This document shows, piece after piece, positions 61,652 to 64,000 of a stretch of 64,000 nucleotides of DNA. The DNA is taken from NCBI RefSeq assembly GCF_000875895.1, contig NZ_JXCF01000003.1, forward strand, positions 284,301-348,300. The letters run 5' to 3'. Made by a program: the position numbers and the translations under genes. The DNA is from Staphylococcus gallinarum. Its GTDB lineage: Bacteria; Bacillota; Bacilli; Staphylococcales; Staphylococcaceae. How positions within the stretch are numbered: the first letter of the stretch is position 1; the number at the start of each line of letters is the position of its first letter. Below the pieces are notes generated by a model. The model ran no database searches. It was not told the DNA's origin and saw only the letters and a list, made by a program, of their open reading frames with translations.

Positions 61652-61943
61652 TTATTATGACACATCCTTACTCGAGCTATAATTTATTAAAAAACTTATG
61701 TTTTCATTTGTTTTATTGAAAGGGTGACTTCTTTTAACTTAAAATGGATTTACAATAAATAATAAGATATTTTGTGTTTTTATTCTACAATTGTAAATGT
61801 AATTTCAATATTAACTAGTGAAAAAAGTGGTAATAAGTTTTAATCAACTTTGAAATGTTGTAAAATATATTTTTGACAATAGTAAATTGTAATTTAACAG
61901 AGCTTACGATTAAATAGATATAAAATTAAAGTGAGGGAAGCAT

Positions 61944-62633
61944 ATGCCAAAGCATAATCAAAATAATGATTTTGATGGTCGTGGTAAAAAGAAGATGAGC
62001 TTGTTTGCCAAAATCGTTAGTGGGGTTATAGTATTCCTACTTTTATTCGGCCTTGTTTTCGCAATCTTTGCTTTTGTAGATCATTCTAATAGAGCGAATG
62101 AACGCTTAAGTGACCAAAAGCAAGAAGAAAAAGAAAAGAAAAAAGAGAAAACTAAGGAAGAAAAAAAGAAAAAAGACAAATCAACTGAAGAAACGCAACA
62201 AACAATGCAACAAACCCAGCAGACTCAGCAAACGCAACAAACGCAACAAACGCAACAAACGCAACAAACACAGCAACAGACCCAACAACCAGCAACAGTA
62301 GAACGTAATACTACACAAGAGCAGAAAACTAAGGAAAAACCTTCAACCGAAGAGAAGTCAACTGAAGAAAAGACTACTGAGGAACCATCAACTGAAGAGA
62401 AAACAACAGAAGAACCATCAACTGAAGAAAAGACTACTGAAGAGCCATCAACCGAAGAGAAAACAACAGAGCAACCATCAACACAGCAAAAAAAGACAAC
62501 TGAACCAAAATCCACAGAACAACCATCAACACAACAAAAATCAACTCAGAATTCAGGTCAAGGATCATCTAGTTCAAGTAGCCAAGGTAATAACAGCTCA
62601 GAAAAGAGTAGCCAATCTTCAGATGAAGACTAA
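61944..62633 (+). CDS. Membrane-anchored low-complexity repeat protein
   Basis: 229 residues: basic cytoplasmic N-terminus, a single membrane helix (about 22-46, AKIVSGVIVFLLLFGLVFAI), then an extracellular highly repetitive tail. The tail has a Lys/Glu-rich segment, tandem three-residue QQT units (coded by about 9-bp repeats CAACAAACG, 62215-62290), then 10-residue repeats TEEKTTEEPS (30-bp units, ~62345-62470) and a Ser/Gln end. Not LPXTG-anchored. Repeat lengths probably vary between strains. GAGGGAAGC precedes the ATG. Function unknown. Confidence 0.8.
   Translation: MPKHNQNNDFDGRGKKKMSLFAKIVSGVIVFLLLFGLVFAIFAFVDHSNRANERLSDQKQEEKEKKKEKTKEEKKKKDKSTEETQQTMQQTQQTQQTQQTQQTQQTQQTQQQTQQPATVERNTTQEQKTKEKPSTEEKSTEEKTTEEPSTEEKTTEEPSTEEKTTEEPSTEEKTTEQPSTQQKKTTEPKSTEQPSTQQKSTQNSGQGSSSSSSQGNNSSEKSSQSSDED
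62215..62475 (+). repeat. Two in-frame coding tandem repeats (9 bp and 30 bp)
   Basis: A tract of 9-bp-like CAACAAACG units at about 62215-62290 and a run of 30-bp units coding TEEKTTEEPS at about 62345-62470. Both stay in frame, so slippage would alter length without disrupting the gene. Confidence 0.85.
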
Positions 62634-62649
62634 CATATTAATTTAAAAT

Positions 62650-62759
62650 AAGGCACGACACGATTGACGAGTGTGGTACATCTAATAGTAAGTATGCATA
62701 ATCTCAACTTACTTAATAGGGGTACAACAATACTAAAGTTACGTGGCGTGTCTTTTTAT
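62650..62759 (+). terminator. Long-stem terminator or structured 3' element
   Basis: Base AAGGCACGACAC (62650-62661) pairs with GTGGCGTGTCTT (62743-62754) at 11 of 12 positions, enclosing a second hairpin AGTAAGT/ACTTACT, then TTTTTATAT. Too elaborate for a simple terminator; a stable 3' end or small RNA is possible. Confidence 0.65.
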
Positions 62760-62775
62760 ATTTTCAATGGAAAAA

Positions 62776-63009
62776 TCAAAAGAATAATTGTAAGAAATAA
62801 ATTATAATTATTGGTAGTAGTATTAAAGTCAAACAACCGCCTAAACAACCGAAAGGACCACATCCAATTCTCGTACCATAATGATAATGGCGACTGTAGC
62901 CTTTGGCATCATGATTATTGTTGCTATGTCGATGATGTTTAAAATAGCTATCATCTTTATATTGACCATCACCAGGCGTTAAAACTTTAGGTTTTTCATT
63001 GCTGGACAT
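62776..63009 (-). CDS. Small histidine-rich membrane protein
   Basis: 77 residues: a polar N-terminus with several His (FKHHRHSNNNHD, SRHYHYG) and a C-terminal Gly/Cys-containing hydrophobic segment CGPFGCLGGCLTLILLPIII. The histidines and cysteines could bind metal, but this is speculation. AAGGGGGTCG precedes the ATG. Convergent with the repeat protein. Confidence 0.75.
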   Translation of the reverse strand: MSSNEKPKVLTPGDGQYKDDSYFKHHRHSNNNHDAKGYSRHYHYGTRIGCGPFGCLGGCLTLILLPIIIIYFLQLFF

Positions 63010-63251
63010 AACACGACCCCCTTGTAAGTAAAGTTACTTTTAGTTTAACTTTTAAGCTCCCTCTAGGCAAAATAAAGGTAGCAAGTTATGAAATTTGACT
63101 TATGACTCGAATTATTACAATAATATAAATATAAAGTGCAATTTAATGATTAAGATTGTACATAAAAGGGTAATTTGTAAATTGTAAAGCCTATTAATAA
63201 ATGAGTAACGAAATGTAAGTGTTATCATTGATTTTTAACGTTGTATTTCCC
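63010..63251. other. Non-coding stretch before the gap promoter
   Basis: Very AT-rich, no ORF, repeat or hairpin of note. Confidence 0.55.
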
Positions 63252-63280
63252 TTGCAATTTCGAATATATAGTAGTAGTAT
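63252..63280 (+). promoter_or_regulatory. Candidate gap-operon promoter
   Basis: TTGCAA (63252-63257) and TAGTAT (63275-63280) spaced 17 bp; predicted start about 63287, upstream of the CggR-like operator. Confidence 0.5.
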
Positions 63281-63296
63281 TGCAACTATAAAAGGT

Positions 63297-63331
63297 TATA
63301 TTTTTTTGTCCCACCAGGGACGTAAAAAGTC
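63297..63331 (+). promoter_or_regulatory. Candidate CggR/GapR operator
   Basis: TGTCCC-ACCA-GGGAC then GTAAAA-AGTC resembles the B. subtilis CggR operator layout of repeated GGGAC-N6-TGTC blocks, placed just downstream of the likely promoter as in the gap operon. The upstream half is degenerate. Confidence 0.5.
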
Positions 63332-63381
63332 AATCTATGGTTAGAACTTGACCCTTTAAATTGATAAGGAGGAGGATAGTA

Positions 63382-64000
63382 GTGAAAGACTTGATAAAAA
63401 TTCAACAGAAGTTAGTTCCTGAAATTGTTGAAAAAATGTATCGGCGTTTTTCAATCCTCACTACTATCTCAAAGTATCAACCAGTAGGTCGACGTAGTTT
63501 AAGTGAATATATGGATTTAACTGAACGTGTGTTAAGGTCGGAAACAGATGCATTAAAGAAGCAAGAGCTTGTTAAAGTGAAACCAACAGGTATGGAGATT
63601 ACTGACGAAGGAGAAGCAACGATTCGACAGTTGAATAGTTATTTCAATAGTTATTCGGATGATCATCATTTGGCTCAAGTAATCAAAGACGCATATGATA
63701 TCAAAGATGTCTATGTAATACCTGGAGATTCTGATACAGATAAGACTGTTAAGATTGAATTATCGAGACAGGCAGGTCAACTTGTTGAAGATGTTCTCTA
63801 TGAACAAGCGATTGTTGCCGTTACGGGTGGGTCAACGATGGCTTATGTAAGTGAAGCGATGCATGATCAACCATTTGATGTGTTTTTCGTGCCAGCGCGT
63901 GGGGGGTTAGGCGAAAATGTTGTTTATCAAGCCAATACAATTGCGGCAAGTATGGCGCAACAAACCGGCGGGGATTATACGACATTATACGTTCCTGATA
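63382..64000 (+). CDS. gapR: Glycolytic operon repressor GapR/CggR (start only)
   Basis: SorC-family repressor controlling gapA and other glycolytic genes, responding to fructose-1,6-bisphosphate. Visible 206 residues start MKDLIKIQQKLVPEIVEKMY with an N-terminal winged helix (GRRSLSEYMDLTERVLRSET) and effector domain containing AVTGGSTMAYVSEAM and VPARGGLGENVVYQ. The start is GTG 63382, after perfect GGAGGAGG. The rest lies past the window. Confidence 0.96.
   Translation, partial: MKDLIKIQQKLVPEIVEKMYRRFSILTTISKYQPVGRRSLSEYMDLTERVLRSETDALKKQELVKVKPTGMEITDEGEATIRQLNSYFNSYSDDHHLAQVIKDAYDIKDVYVIPGDSDTDKTVKIELSRQAGQLVEDVLYEQAIVAVTGGSTMAYVSEAMHDQPFDVFFVPARGGLGENVVYQANTIAASMAQQTGGDYTTLYVPD

Noticed and set aside
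62215..62475. Possible CRISPR array
   Set aside because: Repeats have no unique spacers and translate in frame as part of a surface protein.
62225..62515. 96-codon minus-strand ORF, Val/Ser/Cys repeats
   Set aside because: Antisense shadow of the coding repeats.

Overview
The window is 64 kb of low-GC Firmicutes chromosome. Gene content, gene order and AGGAGG-type ribosome binding sites match the nrdIEF-sst-murB-tarO-secA-uvrBA-hprK-trxB-whiA-clpP-gapR stretch of the Staphylococcus aureus core genome. From memory of the S. aureus proteins (no search was run), NrdE, NrdF, MurB, GdpS, TarO and ClpP look closely related but more divergent than expected within the S. aureus complex. A near neighbour such as S. 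simiae is plausible; that is inference. Nearly everything is intact chromosomal backbone, with no rRNA, prophage or CRISPR array.

Layout. 1-5.5 kb (minus strand): a lipid kinase fragment, two tandem POT-family peptide transporters, queF and an EamA transporter. 5.5-9.9 kb: the class Ib ribonucleotide reductase operon nrdI-nrdE-nrdF behind NrdR-box-like palindromes. 10.4-14.4 kb: the Fur-box-preceded sstABCD catechol-siderophore importer. 14.5-15.2 kb: a decayed IS1182-type transposase. 15.4-19.3 kb: a PH-like protein, CHY zinc finger, murB, a GrpB-like protein, an EMYY lipoprotein and bacilliredoxin YtxJ. 19.6-25.1 kb: glycerate kinase behind a structured leader, then minus-strand pepT, a split ThrE exporter and gdpS. 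25.4-31.2 kb: tarO, a YigZ protein, fakB1, comFA, comFC and hpf. 31.4-43 kb: secA, prfB (programmed frameshift), a LysM-CHAP hydrolase, a YfbR-like phosphohydrolase, csbA and SOS-box-preceded uvrBA. 43.3-51.4 kb: hprK, lgt, an acyltransferase, a TPR protein, trxB, and rapZ-yvcK-whiA. 51.5-58.7 kb: a methyltransferase, a monooxygenase and an accessory-looking glycopolymer locus next to tRNA-Arg(CCG). 58.8-64 kb: clpP with a CtsR box, dispersed repeats, an epimerase, an RsaH-like sRNA, a repeat-rich surface protein and the start of gapR.

How the genes work together. sstABCD forms one iron-regulated importer. nrdIEF supplies dNTPs under NrdR-like control. tarO starts wall teichoic acid synthesis, murB makes peptidoglycan precursor, and lgt lipidates lipoproteins such as SstD. 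comFA-comFC, hpf, secA and prfB serve DNA uptake, ribosome hibernation, secretion and termination. uvrB-uvrA is the SOS-controlled excision repair pair.

The parts most worth a second look are: the tRNA-adjacent locus at 53.3-57.9 kb (a GT2 glycosyltransferase with a C-terminal DUF5776-like domain, a GT2/TagF-type fusion and a 35-residue membrane peptide); two genes, comFA and that GT2 enzyme, that seem to lack a canonical start codon at the expected distance from their Shine-Dalgarno sequences; several unexplained structured, possibly transcribed intergenic elements (8674-8845, 19411-19567, 58131-58232, 62650-62759); and three copies of an 83-85-bp dispersed palindromic repeat.
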